Source of the DNA: Motilibacter peucedani
GTDB taxonomy: Bacteria; Actinomycetota; Actinomycetes; Motilibacterales; Motilibacteraceae
Length of the DNA stretch: 64,000 nt
Assembly: GCF_003634695.1 (NCBI RefSeq)
Contig: NZ_RBWV01000017.1
Span: 124,001-188,000 of the forward strand
Direction of reading: 5' to 3'
Both the position numbers and the translations under genes were made by a program. The notes under the pieces are model-generated. The model had not been told where the DNA came from and did no database searches. It saw nothing but the letters and a program-made list of their open reading frames with translations. Of the stretch, positions 18,556 through 27,157 are shown in pieces. Position 1 is the first letter of the stretch; each line of letters starts with the position of its first letter.

Positions 18556-20421
18556 GTGACGGTACGGTGCCCGGCCGACCTGCGCGCCCTACCGGCCGAC
18601 CGCCTCCCGGAGCTCGCCGCGCAGCTGCGCGACGTGCTCGTCGACGTCGTCCCGCGTACCGGTGGCCACCTGGGCCCGAACCTCGGCGTCGTGGAGCTGA
18701 CCCTGGCGCTGCACCGGGTGTTCGAGAGCCCCCGCGACCCGCTCGTCTGGGACACCGGGCACCAGGCCTACGTCCACAAGATGCTCACCGGGCGCGCTGC
18801 CGCGATGGGCGGGCTGCGCAGCGACGGCGGCCTCTCGGGCTACCCGTCGCGCGCCGAGAGCGTGCACGACCTGGTGGAGAACAGCCATGCCTCGACCTCG
18901 CTGGCCTACGCCGACGGGCTGGCCGCGGCGTTCGCGCTGCGCGGCGAGGACGACCGCACGGTGGTGGCGGTCGTCGGCGACGGCGCGCTCACCGGCGGCA
19001 TGGCGTGGGAGGCGCTGAACAACTGCGCCCGCACCCCCAGGCGCCCCTTGGTCGTCGTGCTCAACGACAACGAGCGCTCCTACGCCCCGACCGTCGGCGG
19101 CCTGGCCGAGCACCTGGCGCGGCTGCGCGCCGGCGACGCGCCCTCGGTGTTCGAGCAGCTCGGCCTGGGCTACCTCGGGCCCGTCGACGGCCACGACGTC
19201 GGCGCGCTCGAGGCGGCGCTGCGCCACGCCCGCCGCTCGCGGCGCACGGTGGTCGTGCACTGCGTGACGCGCAAGGGCGAGGGCTACGCGCCCGCGCTCG
19301 CCGACGACGTCGACCGCATGCACGCGGTGTCTGCGCCCGCCCCGAGCGACCGGCCCTCGTGGACCTCGGTGTTCGGTGCCGAGCTGGCGGCTGTCGCGGC
19401 CGTGCGCGACGACGTGGTGGCGCTCAGCGCCGCGATGGTCGCGCCGACCGGGCTCGACCGGCTCGCGGCGGTGGCGCCGGAGCGGGTGCGCGACGTCGGC
19501 ATCGCCGAGCAGCAGGCGGTCACCTCGGCGGCCGGGCTGGCGATGGGAGGGATGCACCCGGTGGTCGCGCTCTACGCGACGTTCCTCAACCGCGCCTTCG
19601 ACTCCACGCTGCTCGACGTGGGCCTGCACCGGCTGCCCGTGACGCTGGTGCTCGACCGCGCGGGAGTCACCGGACCTGACGGGCCCAGCCACCACGGCCT
19701 GTGGGACCTCGCGCTGCTGGCCATGGTCCCCGGCATGCGGGTGGCCGCGCCGCGCGACGCGACGCGGCTGCGTGAGCTGTTGAGGGAGGCGCTCGACACC
19801 GCCGGGCCCACGGCGCTGCGCTACCCCAAGGGCTGCACCCCGCCCGACCTGGAGGGGACCGGGCGGCTCGGGCAGGCCGACGTGCTGGTCGCCGGCGACG
19901 GAGCACAGGTGCTCGTCCTGGCGACCGGCCCGTCGGCGCACGCCGCGGTGGAGGCGGCCCGGCGGCTGCCGGGCTTCGGCGTCACGGTGGTCGACCCGCG
20001 CTGGGTCCTCCCCCTCGACCCCGAGGTGATCGCGGCGGCCGCGCGCCACCGCCTGGTCGTCACCGTCGAGGACGGCGGTGCGGTCGGCGGCTTCGGCGAC
20101 GCGGTGGCCCGCGCCCTGGCGGGCTCGGACGCCCGGGTCGTGCCCCTCGCGGTGCGCCAGGAGTTCGTGCGCCACGCCGAGCGCGACGTGCTGCTGGCCG
20201 AGCACGGCCTGGACGCCGACGGCATCGTGGCCGCGGTGCTGACGTCTCAGCCGAAGCGTCGGGCCAGGCGGCGGTACGTGCCCGGTGCGGCCCCGGCGAG
20301 CCGCGCGGGGATCGTCAGCCAGCGCGGCTCGAGCCTGCGCGGCCTGCCCGACTCGAGCGAGTCGACCACGACGCGCGCCACGCGCTCGGCGCTCCTGGGC
20401 CGCGGGAACCGGCGGTCGTAG
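18556..20421 (+). CDS. dxs: 1-deoxy-D-xylulose-5-phosphate synthase (Dxs)
   Basis: This thiamine-diphosphate enzyme condenses pyruvate and glyceraldehyde-3-phosphate in the first MEP-pathway step. Landmarks: [26 protein letters not shown], the ThDP motif [31 protein letters not shown], and the C-terminal transketolase domain ([11 protein letters not shown]). It is compact: conserved sequence ends near residue 565. The remaining about 55 residues are Arg/Ser-rich and antisense to the next gene, so they are probably not part of the fold. It is the last gene of the hopanoid operon, starting 1 nt after hpnH, and probably a dedicated copy, although no second copy can be checked here. Confidence 0.93.
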   Translation: MTVRCPADLRALPADRLPELAAQLRDVLVDVVPRTGGHLGPNLGVVELTLALHRVFESPRDPLVWDTGHQAYVHKMLTGRAAAMGGLRSDGGLSGYPSRAESVHDLVENSHASTSLAYADGLAAAFALRGEDDRTVVAVVGDGALTGGMAWEALNNCARTPRRPLVVVLNDNERSYAPTVGGLAEHLARLRAGDAPSVFEQLGLGYLGPVDGHDVGALEAALRHARRSRRTVVVHCVTRKGEGYAPALADDVDRMHAVSAPAPSDRPSWTSVFGAELAAVAAVRDDVVALSAAMVAPTGLDRLAAVAPERVRDVGIAEQQAVTSAAGLAMGGMHPVVALYATFLNRAFDSTLLDVGLHRLPVTLVLDRAGVTGPDGPSHHGLWDLALLAMVPGMRVAAPRDATRLRELLREALDTAGPTALRYPKGCTPPDLEGTGRLGQADVLVAGDGAQVLVLATGPSAHAAVEAARRLPGFGVTVVDPRWVLPLDPEVIAAAARHRLVVTVEDGGAVGGFGDAVARALAGSDARVVPLAVRQEFVRHAERDVLLAEHGLDADGIVAAVLTSQPKRRARRRYVPGAAPASRAGIVSQRGSSLRGLPDSSESTTTRATRSALLGRGNRRS

Positions 20422-20987
20422 GCGCCGCGGGTCGTGAAGAACTCCGTGTCGACGACCCCTGGCGAGACGGTCGAGACCGAGACGCCCGTGCCTACGAGCT
20501 CGTCGCCCAGGGCATCGGCGAACACCGCGAGGGCCGCCTTCGTGGCGCTGTAGGCCGCCTCCCCCGGCACGCCGACGTGTCCCGCGATCGAGCCGACCAG
20601 CACGATGCCGGCCTGCGGACGCTCGAGCAGCGGGGGGAGGGCCGCGCGTGCCAGCAGCAGCGGGGCCCGGACGTTCACGTCGACCAAGGACGCCAAGCGG
20701 TCCTCGGGCATCTCGGCGAACGGCCCCGCCCAGCCGACGCCGGCGTTGGCGACGACGCCGTCGAGCCGGCCGTAGTGCTGCAGGACCCGGCCGACCAGGC
20801 TGGTGGCGGCGTCGCGCTCGGCGAGGTCGGCGACGAGCCGCAGACCGGCGGGTACGCGGTCGAGCGCCCCCCGGTCGCGGCCGGCGGCGACCACGACGGC
20901 CCCGCGGTCGTCGAGCTCGCGCGCGGTGGCGGCGCCGAGCCCGCGGCTCGCGCCGGTGACCAGGACGACCGCGTCGGCGAGCTGCAC
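20247..20987 (-). CDS. Short-chain dehydrogenase/reductase
   Basis: A 246-residue classical SDR: the cofactor motif TGASRGLG near the N terminus, the NAG segment (VVANAGVGW), catalytic Ser in VLVGSIAGH, and Y-x3-K in YSATK. It would oxidise or reduce an unknown alcohol or ketone using NAD(P)H. GTG 20987 follows the stop of the upstream membrane-protein gene by 14 bp. Its 3' 175 bp lie antisense to the dxs tail, the longest tail-to-tail overlap in the window. Whether it has any hopanoid role is unknown. Confidence 0.9.
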   Translation of the reverse strand: MQLADAVVLVTGASRGLGAATARELDDRGAVVVAAGRDRGALDRVPAGLRLVADLAERDAATSLVGRVLQHYGRLDGVVANAGVGWAGPFAEMPEDRLASLVDVNVRAPLLLARAALPPLLERPQAGIVLVGSIAGHVGVPGEAAYSATKAALAVFADALGDELVGTGVSVSTVSPGVVDTEFFTTRGAYDRRFPRPRSAERVARVVVDSLESGRPRRLEPRWLTIPARLAGAAPGTYRRLARRFG

Positions 20988-21001
20988 CCCGGACCGGGCG
21001 C

Positions 21002-21673
21002 TCAGGCCGCGGAGAAGCGCAGGCGGATGCCGTCGCGGGCCAGCGCCCGCCAGCCCAGCACCGAGCACAGCCCGACGGTCAGCAGGGTGAGCAGCGGGCT
21101 GAAGAGCCCGCGCCCGATCAGCGCGAGGTCGAGCGAGGAGCGCAGGAACCCGACGCTCATCGTGGCGTCGAGCAGCCGCGACACGCCCCAGACGAGCGCG
21201 ACCTGCGTGAACATCCGCCGGGTCGCCCGCCGTTCGAGCACGTGCGGCGGCAGGGCCACGAAGTCGCGGGCCAACCGCATGGTGATGGGCCGGCCGAGCG
21301 CGGCGCTGCCCAGGAAGAGCAGGGCTAGCACGCCCGAGCCGACCGCGGGCTGCACGAGGTAGAGCAGCGCGCTCGAGGTGGCCATGGCGATGCCGGCGCG
21401 GCCGGTGAGCATGCTGGTGCTGAGCAGCAGCGTTCCGGGCACGTGGCGGGTCACGACCCAGCGCACGAGCAGCGCGAGGTAGCACCAGCCGAGCGCGGCA
21501 CCCAGCGCGGGGACGACGCCCACGACGTGGATGAGGACCGCCAGCAGCAGTGTCGGCACGAGCACCGTCTCGAGCAGCAGGCGCCCGGCGCGCACCAGCG
21601 TGGGCCGGAGCGCCGCGAGCTCGACGACGACGTGGCCCTCGGCCGGGCTGCGGTGGTGCTGCGGTGCGGTCAT
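21002..21673 (-). CDS. VC0807-like integral membrane protein
   Basis: This 223-residue protein has about six predicted membrane helices. Its layout, with LALLIRWVVTRHVPG-type loops and a conserved RPITMRLARDF-like segment between helices, resembles the VC0807 family of uncharacterised inner-membrane proteins. No catalytic motif is visible. It is probably co-transcribed with the downstream SDR gene (14 bp between stop and start). Function unknown. Confidence 0.7.
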   Translation of the reverse strand: MTAPQHHRSPAEGHVVVELAALRPTLVRAGRLLLETVLVPTLLLAVLIHVVGVVPALGAALGWCYLALLVRWVVTRHVPGTLLLSTSMLTGRAGIAMATSSALLYLVQPAVGSGVLALLFLGSAALGRPITMRLARDFVALPPHVLERRATRRMFTQVALVWGVSRLLDATMSVGFLRSSLDLALIGRGLFSPLLTLLTVGLCSVLGWRALARDGIRLRFSAA

Positions 21674-21727
21674 CGAGCTCCTCGGTCCCTGCGGGCGTGC
21701 GGTCTGCGGGTGTTCGGGTCTCTGTCC

Positions 21728-22624
21728 CTATCGTGACACGGGAACCGCGGCTGTAGCGCCCGCTCGGCTGTAGGGGCTGTGGGCCAGGCCCACGACGCCG
21801 ACGACGAGCAGCAGGCCTGACGCCGACAGGGTCGCCAGCGCCCCGGGGCTGTCGGGCAGGCTCACGTCGAACGCCAGCACGCCGACCAGGTAGCTCGCCG
21901 CGGGGTTGGTGATGGTCATCGCCGAGATCGCGAGGGGCAGCGCACCGGCGGTGAAGGCCTGCTGCTCGAGCAGCAGGCCCAGCAGCGTCGAGCCGGCCAG
22001 GCAGTAGCCCGGCCAGTCGACCGCCGTGGCGGCCACCCCGCGGTGCAGCAGGTCGGTCGCGGTGAGCTTCATGAGCACGGCGCTCTGCGCGAAGCAGAGC
22101 CCGGCGGCGACCGAGGTCAGGAAGGCGTGCCGGGCGCGGGGGCGGCCGGCGGCGACGCGTACGAGCACCGTCACCAGCACCAGCGTGGTGGCCAGCGCGA
22201 GCAGCACCTTGGCGCGGTCGGGCTGCGCGTCGGTCTCGGAGCGGTGCCCGACCGAGAGGAACAGCGCCACGCCGGCGCAGACCGTGGCGGCGGCGAGCCA
22301 GTCGCGGCGGGCCGGCCACCGGCGTGCCCACGCCGAGGCCAGCGGCAGCGTGAAGAGCAGCTGGGTGACCAGCAGCGGCTGCACGACCGAGACGCTGCCG
22401 AGGTGCAGGGCCGCCGCCTGGCTGAGGAAGCCGCCGAGGTTGACGACCCAGCCCAGCAGCCAGACCCGCGAGCGCACGAGGCTGTGGACCAGCGTCACGA
22501 CCGGCAGGGCCGAGGAGGTGGGCCCGGCGGCGCGCGCGATGCCGTGCGCCGAGTGCTGCTGCAGGCTCGCTGCCGCCGCGAACAGGAACGCGGCGAGCAG
22601 GCCCAGCACGACGACGGTCGGCAC
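21728..22624 (-). CDS. DMT-superfamily (EamA/NIPA-like) transporter
   Basis: A 298-residue membrane protein with nine or ten helices arranged as two repeats, as in drug/metabolite transporters. Motifs such as ALHLGSVSVVQPLLVTQLLF and LPLAISAMTITNPAASYLVG recall the actinobacterial DMT proteins related to NIPA Mg2+ transporters. The substrate is unknown. The GTG start lies 6 nt after a CAGACT -10-like box, so the message may be leaderless. It lies 12 bp downstream of the AI-2E transporter-like gene stop on the same strand. Confidence 0.8.
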   Translation of the reverse strand: MPTVVVLGLLAAFLFAAAASLQQHSAHGIARAAGPTSSALPVVTLVHSLVRSRVWLLGWVVNLGGFLSQAAALHLGSVSVVQPLLVTQLLFTLPLASAWARRWPARRDWLAAATVCAGVALFLSVGHRSETDAQPDRAKVLLALATTLVLVTVLVRVAAGRPRARHAFLTSVAAGLCFAQSAVLMKLTATDLLHRGVAATAVDWPGYCLAGSTLLGLLLEQQAFTAGALPLAISAMTITNPAASYLVGVLAFDVSLPDSPGALATLSASGLLLVVGVVGLAHSPYSRAGATAAVPVSR

Positions 22625-22636
22625 GGGGACAGTCTG

Positions 22637-23749
22637 CTAGAGGAGGGGGACGCCGCCGCCGGTCGGGCGGCCCGGCAGCTCGCCCGGCGGCCCAGCCTCC
22701 GAGGGCAGCAGCACCACCGCGGGGGCGGTGCCGCGCGCGTAGCTGAAGGCGGCGTACGCGGCGGCGGTCAGCGGGACGGCCAGGACCGCGCCCACGAGCC
22801 CCTCGAGCACCTCGCCCACCGTGACCGCGATGACGACCGCCAGCGGGTGCAGGCGCACGTAGCGCCCGACGAGGAAGGGCTGCAGGACGTGGGCCTCCAG
22901 CTGGTTGTCGAGCGTCAGGATGCCGACGAGGACGGCCGCAGACACCCAGCCGTGGGCGGCGAAGGTCACCAGCACCGCAGCACCGCCGAAGATGAAGGCG
23001 CCGACGATCGGGATGAAGCTGCCGAGGAACACCAGCACCGAGAGCGGAGCCACGAGCGGCACGTCGAGCACCACCAGCGACACGGCGACCACCACGCCGT
23101 GGATGACGCCGATGATCACGGTGCCGCGCACCCAGCCGGCCAGCCGCTGCCACGCCTGCGCGCCGGCCTCGTGGGCGGTGGCCCGCCGGCCGCGGGGCAG
23201 CATCGCGACGACCCACGACCAGACCCGGGCGCCGTCGTAGAGCAGGTAGAAGGTGATGAACAGGGTGAGCACCGTGCCGGCGAGGACATGGCTCGCGACC
23301 TCGAGCCCGTTGAGCACGCCGCCGACCCCGCCGCTGCTGCGGCGCAGCGCGTCGACCGCGTCGTTGCGCCACCCGGCGAGCGTCTCGCTGCGCACCGGGA
23401 GCCGGTCGAGCGCCTTGCCGAGCTCGTCGGCGATCTCGCCGGACTCGGCGATGGCGCGGTTGGCGATCCACCAGACGACCAGCCCGATCGTGCCCAGGCC
23501 GACGACCAGCACGATCCCGGCGGCGCCGGCCGCGCCGACGCCGATCCGGCGCAGCAGCCGCACGGCCGGCATGGCCAGGGCGGTGAGCAGCACGGCGGCG
23601 ATGATCGGCAGCACCACCAGCGAGAGCCGCTCGACGACGCGCAGGAGCAGCCACGCCCCCACGCCGAGCAGGATCACCCGCCACGTCCACGCGGCGGCGG
23701 TCTGCAGGCTCTCGGGCACCCCGCTGGGGCCTGGTGTCTCGACGTCCAT
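22637..23749 (-). CDS. AI-2E/PerM-family transporter
   Basis: A 370-residue protein with about eight membrane helices and a soluble mid-region, matching the AI-2E transporter/UPF0118 family. The conserved FITFYLLYDG, GVIHGVVVAVSL, GSFIPIVGAFI and LDNQLEAHVLQPFLVGRYVRLHPL blocks are present in order. Members have been linked to autoinducer-2 export or Na+/H+ antiport, but the substrate is not predictable. ATG 23749 is chosen because upstream in-frame sequence lies within the divergent gene. TAGTTT (bottom strand, 23760-23765) could be its -10. Confidence 0.88.
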   Translation of the reverse strand: MDVETPGPSGVPESLQTAAAWTWRVILLGVGAWLLLRVVERLSLVVLPIIAAVLLTALAMPAVRLLRRIGVGAAGAAGIVLVVGLGTIGLVVWWIANRAIAESGEIADELGKALDRLPVRSETLAGWRNDAVDALRRSSGGVGGVLNGLEVASHVLAGTVLTLFITFYLLYDGARVWSWVVAMLPRGRRATAHEAGAQAWQRLAGWVRGTVIIGVIHGVVVAVSLVVLDVPLVAPLSVLVFLGSFIPIVGAFIFGGAAVLVTFAAHGWVSAAVLVGILTLDNQLEAHVLQPFLVGRYVRLHPLAVVIAVTVGEVLEGLVGAVLAVPLTAAAYAAFSYARGTAPAVVLLPSEAGPPGELPGRPTGGGVPLL

Positions 23750-23794
23750 GGTGGGCAGGAAACTACTCCCGACGCCACCCCTGCTGGAGGAACC

Positions 23795-24808
23795 GTGCCC
23801 TACGACGCCGCCGAGACCCGCTACGACACCATGGCCTACCGCCGCGTGGGGCGCAGCGGGCTGCTGCTGCCCGCCGTGTCGCTGGGCCTGTGGCACAACT
23901 TCGGCGAGGGGACGGCCCTCGAGACCCAGCGCGCGATCCTGCGCCGGGCGTTCGACCTCGGCGTCACCCACATCGACATCGCCAACAACTACGGCCCGCC
24001 GCCCGGATCGGCGGAGACGGGGTTCGGCGAGGTGCTGCGCACCGACCTCAAGCCCTACCGCGACGAGCTGGTGATCGCGACGAAGGCGGGCTACCGCATG
24101 TGGCCCGGGCCCTACGGCGAGTGGGGCTCGCGCAAGTACCTGCTCGCCAGCCTCGACCAGAGCCTGGCGCGCACCGGCCTGGACTACGTCGACATCTTCT
24201 ACTCGCACCGGCCCGACCCCGACACCCCGCTCGAGGAGACGATGGGCGCCCTGGCCAGCGCGGTGCAGCAGGGCAAGGCGCTCTACGTCGGCATCTCGTC
24301 GTACTCCCCCGAGCAGACGCGCGAGGCCGCGCGGATCCTCGCCGGGCTCGGCACCCCGCTGCTCATCCACCAGCCCCGCTACTCGATGTTCGACCGCTGG
24401 GTCGAGGACGGCCTGCTCGACGCGCTCGACGAGGTGGGCGCGGGCTCCATCGCGTTCTCGCCGCTGGAGCAGGGCATCCTGACCGACCGCTACCTCGACG
24501 GCATCCCCGAGGGCTCCCGGGCGGCCGGCTCGAGCCCGTTCCTGTCGGCCGAGCAGGTGCAGGCCACGCTCGGGCGGGTGCGCGCCCTTGACGAGCTCGC
24601 CCGCAGCCGGGGCCAGAGCCTCGCCCAGCTGGCGGTCTCGTGGGTGCTGCGCGGCGGCCGGGTCACCTCGGCGCTGGTCGGCGCCAGCAGCGTGGCGCAG
24701 CTGGAGGCCAACGTCGCCGCGGTGGCCGACCTCGAGTTCGCCGACGACGAGCTGGCCATGATCGAGGACGCGCTGGCCGCCGGTGGGGAGGACGGCGCGG
24801 GCCGGTAG
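23795..24808 (+). CDS. Aldo/keto reductase (YghZ/GAP reductase-like)
   Basis: This 337-residue NADPH-dependent (beta/alpha)8 aldo/keto reductase has the AKR14/YghZ look: LPAVSLGLWHNFGEGT, the catalytic-region DIANNYGPPPGSAE (Asp, Tyr), KAGYRMWPGPYGEWGSRKYL (Lys) and DIFYSHRPDP. E. coli YghZ reduces L-glyceraldehyde-3-phosphate and methylglyoxal. GTG 23795 has GGAGG 4 nt upstream. Its TAG stop forms the first half of the -10 box of the GNAT gene. Substrate assignment is by family only. Confidence 0.93.
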   Translation: MPYDAAETRYDTMAYRRVGRSGLLLPAVSLGLWHNFGEGTALETQRAILRRAFDLGVTHIDIANNYGPPPGSAETGFGEVLRTDLKPYRDELVIATKAGYRMWPGPYGEWGSRKYLLASLDQSLARTGLDYVDIFYSHRPDPDTPLEETMGALASAVQQGKALYVGISSYSPEQTREAARILAGLGTPLLIHQPRYSMFDRWVEDGLLDALDEVGAGSIAFSPLEQGILTDRYLDGIPEGSRAAGSSPFLSAEQVQATLGRVRALDELARSRGQSLAQLAVSWVLRGGRVTSALVGASSVAQLEANVAAVADLEFADDELAMIEDALAAGGEDGAGR

Positions 24809-24811
24809 ATT
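24806..24811 (+). promoter_or_regulatory. Leaderless -10 box of the GNAT gene, overlapping the upstream stop codon
   Basis: TAGATT is placed 6 nt before GTG 24818, and its first three bases are the TAG stop of the aldo/keto reductase gene. This geometry matches the TANNNT-N6 leaderless promoters seen elsewhere in the window. Confidence 0.6.
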
Positions 24812-24817
24812 GCGCTC

Positions 24818-25375
24818 GTGGCCGACCTGCTGACGACCGACCGCCTGGTCCTGCGCGACTGGACCGCCGACGACGCCGAGGCTGCGCTGGCGGTCTTCGG
24901 CGACGCCTCCGTCGCCCGCTGGCTGACCCCTGCGCTCGAACGCCCGGGCGACGTGGAGGCTATGCGCGAGCACCTGGCGCGCTGGGCGGCCGAGGCTCCC
25001 GGGCTCGTGCCGCCCTACGGCCGGTGGGCCGTGGTGCGCCGCGAGGACGGCGCGGTCATCGGCGGCATGGAGCTGCGCCCGCTGCCGCCGCACGACGAGG
25101 ACGTCGAGATCGGCTGGCAGCTCGCCCCCGGCGCCTGGGGCCACGGCTACGCGACCGAGGCCTCCCGCGCGCTCGCGCGCTACGCGTTCAGCCAGGCGAC
25201 CGACGAGGTGTTCGCCGTCGTGCGCCCCGGCAACGAGCGCGCCGGTGCGGTCGCGAAGCGCCTGGGCATGGAGTGGGTCGGCGAGACCGACAAGTACTAC
25301 GACCTGGTGCTGCAGGTCTACCGGCTGCGGCCCTCCGACCTCGACGCGGTCGAGCGCGACACCGCCCGGGCGTAG
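24818..25375 (+). CDS. GNAT-family (RimJ/RimL-like) N-acetyltransferase
   Basis: This encodes 185 residues starting TTDRLVLRDWTADD, the typical opening of RimJ/RimL-type acetyltransferases. The acetyl-CoA-binding region is W-x-L-A-P-GAWGHGYATEA and is followed by NERAGAVAKRLGM. It would acetylate an amine of a small molecule or protein N terminus; the acceptor is unknown. There is no ribosome-binding site because the start lies 6 nt after a -10 box (leaderless). The last 58 bp overlap the convergent DUF1990 gene. Confidence 0.88.
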   Translation: MADLLTTDRLVLRDWTADDAEAALAVFGDASVARWLTPALERPGDVEAMREHLARWAAEAPGLVPPYGRWAVVRREDGAVIGGMELRPLPPHDEDVEIGWQLAPGAWGHGYATEASRALARYAFSQATDEVFAVVRPGNERAGAVAKRLGMEWVGETDKYYDLVLQVYRLRPSDLDAVERDTARA

Positions 25376-25917
25376 GCCCGGGTGTAGCCCGCGATCGCCA
25401 GCCGCGCCAGCGGCGGGGCCAGGCGCGCGAGCAGCGCGACGGCCCGCGACACCGAGCGCGCGGTGAACACCACCTCGCCGCTGACCGGGTCGCGGGTCAC
25501 CAGGAAGCTCTCCTCGCCCACCTCGGGGTGCGGCGGCACGGTGCCGTAGGCGAAGCCGAACCGGTGCGGCTCGTCGACGACCCGCACGATGCGGCACACC
25601 CCGACGATCGCGCCCAGCGGCGCCCCCGCCGTGACCGCCACCACGGTGCCGACCGCCAGCGGCGCGGCGGGCGGCTCGACGCGTACGCGTGCGCCGCGGT
25701 GCGCGTCCCACGCCAGCAGCGCCTCCCGGGCGGCGAGCCACACCTGCTCCCCGCTCCCGAGCGAGCGGCGGCCGACGCTCTGGCCCCAGCCCCGCGGCGG
25801 CGCCACGTCCTCGAGGCTGATGCCGACCTCGGCGTAGGACTGCGGGGCGTCCGCGCGCTGCGCGAGCAGCGCGGCCAGCTGGGCGCGCGAGGGGCGGCGG
25901 AGGCGCACCGAGCGCAT
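25318..25917 (-). CDS. DUF1990 family protein
   Basis: A 199-residue protein matching DUF1990 (YndJ-related): SYAEVGISLEDVAPPRGW near the N terminus, VVAVTAGAPLGAIVGVCRIV in the middle, and RFGFAYGTVPPHPEVGEESFLV, the best-conserved block of the family. The fold is thought to be START-like and may bind a ligand, but no activity is known. ATG 25917 is preferred because AAGAGG lies 7 nt upstream. The start faces the haem-oxygenase-like gene with only 30 bp between them. Confidence 0.8.
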   Translation of the reverse strand: MRSVRLRRPSRAQLAALLAQRADAPQSYAEVGISLEDVAPPRGWGQSVGRRSLGSGEQVWLAAREALLAWDAHRGARVRVEPPAAPLAVGTVVAVTAGAPLGAIVGVCRIVRVVDEPHRFGFAYGTVPPHPEVGEESFLVTRDPVSGEVVFTARSVSRAVALLARLAPPLARLAIAGYTRAYARAVSRSTASRSEGRSR

Positions 25918-25947
25918 CAGCGCACCTCTTGGGGGCATAGGGGGTCC

Positions 25948-26931
25948 ATGCGCATGCCTCTCTCCCGCGGCCCCGTGTCGTCGGCGCTCCTCCACGACCT
26001 ACCCACCGGCACCGTCTCCGAGCCCACCCTCGCGCTCGCGGCGGAGCTGGCGGCGGACACCTCCGACGCGCTCGCCGACGACGACCTGCAGGTCTCGCTG
26101 TTCGCGCTCTACGAGCTGCACCACAGCGGCCTCGAGGGCGTCCCCGACGACGCGGAGTGGGACCCGCAGGTGGTGCGGGCGGCCCGGACGCTCGAGCGCG
26201 CGGTCGAGCGCGACCTGCGCCCGCTGGTGGCCGACGTGCGCGACCCGGGCGGGCCGGTCGACCTGGCGCTGGAGTCGGTGATCGAGCAGCTCGACAGCGG
26301 TCCGTCGCTCTCGCGCCACCTCTCGCGCCACGGGACGCGGGAGCAGTGGGCCGACTTCCTGGCCCAGAAGTCGGTCTACCACCTCAAGGAGGCCGACCCG
26401 CACACGTTCGTCATCCCGCGCATCAGCGGGCGGGCCAAGGCCGCGCTGGTCGAGATCCAGTCCGACGAGTACGGCGGCGGCAGCCCCGCTCGCATGCACT
26501 CGGCACTGTTCGCGCGGATGATGCGCGAGTTCGGCCTCGTCGACACCTACGGCGCGCACGTCGACACGACGAGCGCCCCTTCCCTCGCGGCCACGACGCT
26601 GATGACGATGTTCGGCATCTCGCGGCGCTGGCGCGGCGCGGCGGTCGGGCACCTGTGCGGCATCGAGATGACCTCGACCGAGCCCTGCCGCCGGCTGGGC
26701 GCCGGGCTGCGGCGCCTGCGCTGCAGCGAGGCGAGCACCGTCTACTACGACGAGCACGTCGAGGCCGACGCCGTGCACGAGCAGTTGGCTTCCAAGGACC
26801 TGGCCGGCTCGCTGGTGGCGGCCGAGCCGGGCCTGCGGGCCGACGTGCTGTTCGGGACCGCGGCCTACCTCACGGTGGAGGCGCGGATGGGTCTGCACCT
26901 GCTGCAGGGCTGGTCAGCTCTCGCCGCCTGA
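25948..26931 (+). CDS. Haem-oxygenase-like di-iron protein (iron-containing redox enzyme family)
   Basis: A 327-residue, all-helical protein resembling the haem-oxygenase-like di-iron oxidase/oxygenase (HDO) branch. Possible metal ligands occur in the expected spacing: YELHHSGLEG, HLKEADPHTF, then EIQSDEYGGGSPARMHSALF, and later EHVEADAVHE. HDO enzymes oxidise or fragment diverse substrates, so no reaction is assigned. Its tail overlaps by 62 bp a convergent CDGSH Fe-S protein, and a Rieske protein follows, suggesting a shared redox context. ATG 25948 follows an AGGGGG stretch. Confidence 0.82.
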   Translation: MRMPLSRGPVSSALLHDLPTGTVSEPTLALAAELAADTSDALADDDLQVSLFALYELHHSGLEGVPDDAEWDPQVVRAARTLERAVERDLRPLVADVRDPGGPVDLALESVIEQLDSGPSLSRHLSRHGTREQWADFLAQKSVYHLKEADPHTFVIPRISGRAKAALVEIQSDEYGGGSPARMHSALFARMMREFGLVDTYGAHVDTTSAPSLAATTLMTMFGISRRWRGAAVGHLCGIEMTSTEPCRRLGAGLRRLRCSEASTVYYDEHVEADAVHEQLASKDLAGSLVAAEPGLRADVLFGTAAYLTVEARMGLHLLQGWSALAA

Positions 26932-27157
26932 GCTCGGCGGCCGGGCGGGGCCGGGCGGGCGAGCTGCCCGCCCGGAAGCCCGCGCGCCGGTGCGAGCCGT
27001 CGCAGAAGGGCTTCACGCCCGACTTGCCGCAGCGGCAGAGCGCGACCGTCTCCCGACCGGGGTCGATCTCGGCGCCGTCCTCGTCGACCAGCCGGAAGCT
27101 CCCGCGCACGATGAGCGGGCCGTCGCGGTAGGGCGTGATCGTGGGCTCGTCGCTCAT
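26870..27157 (-). CDS. CDGSH iron-sulfur domain protein
   Basis: This encodes 95 residues with one CDGSH-type [2Fe-2S] site: Cys41, Cys43, Cys52 and His56 in CRCGKSGVKPFCDGSH. Such small proteins carry redox-active or transferable clusters in the cytoplasm. The start overlaps the upstream Rieske gene's stop (ATGA), so the two Fe-S proteins are translated from one message. The last 62 bp run antisense to the haem-oxygenase-like gene; the Pro/Ala/Arg-rich tail after residue 60 lies mainly in this overlap. Confidence 0.92.
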   Translation of the reverse strand: MSDEPTITPYRDGPLIVRGSFRLVDEDGAEIDPGRETVALCRCGKSGVKPFCDGSHRRAGFRAGSSPARPRPAAELRRRELTSPAAGADPSAPPP

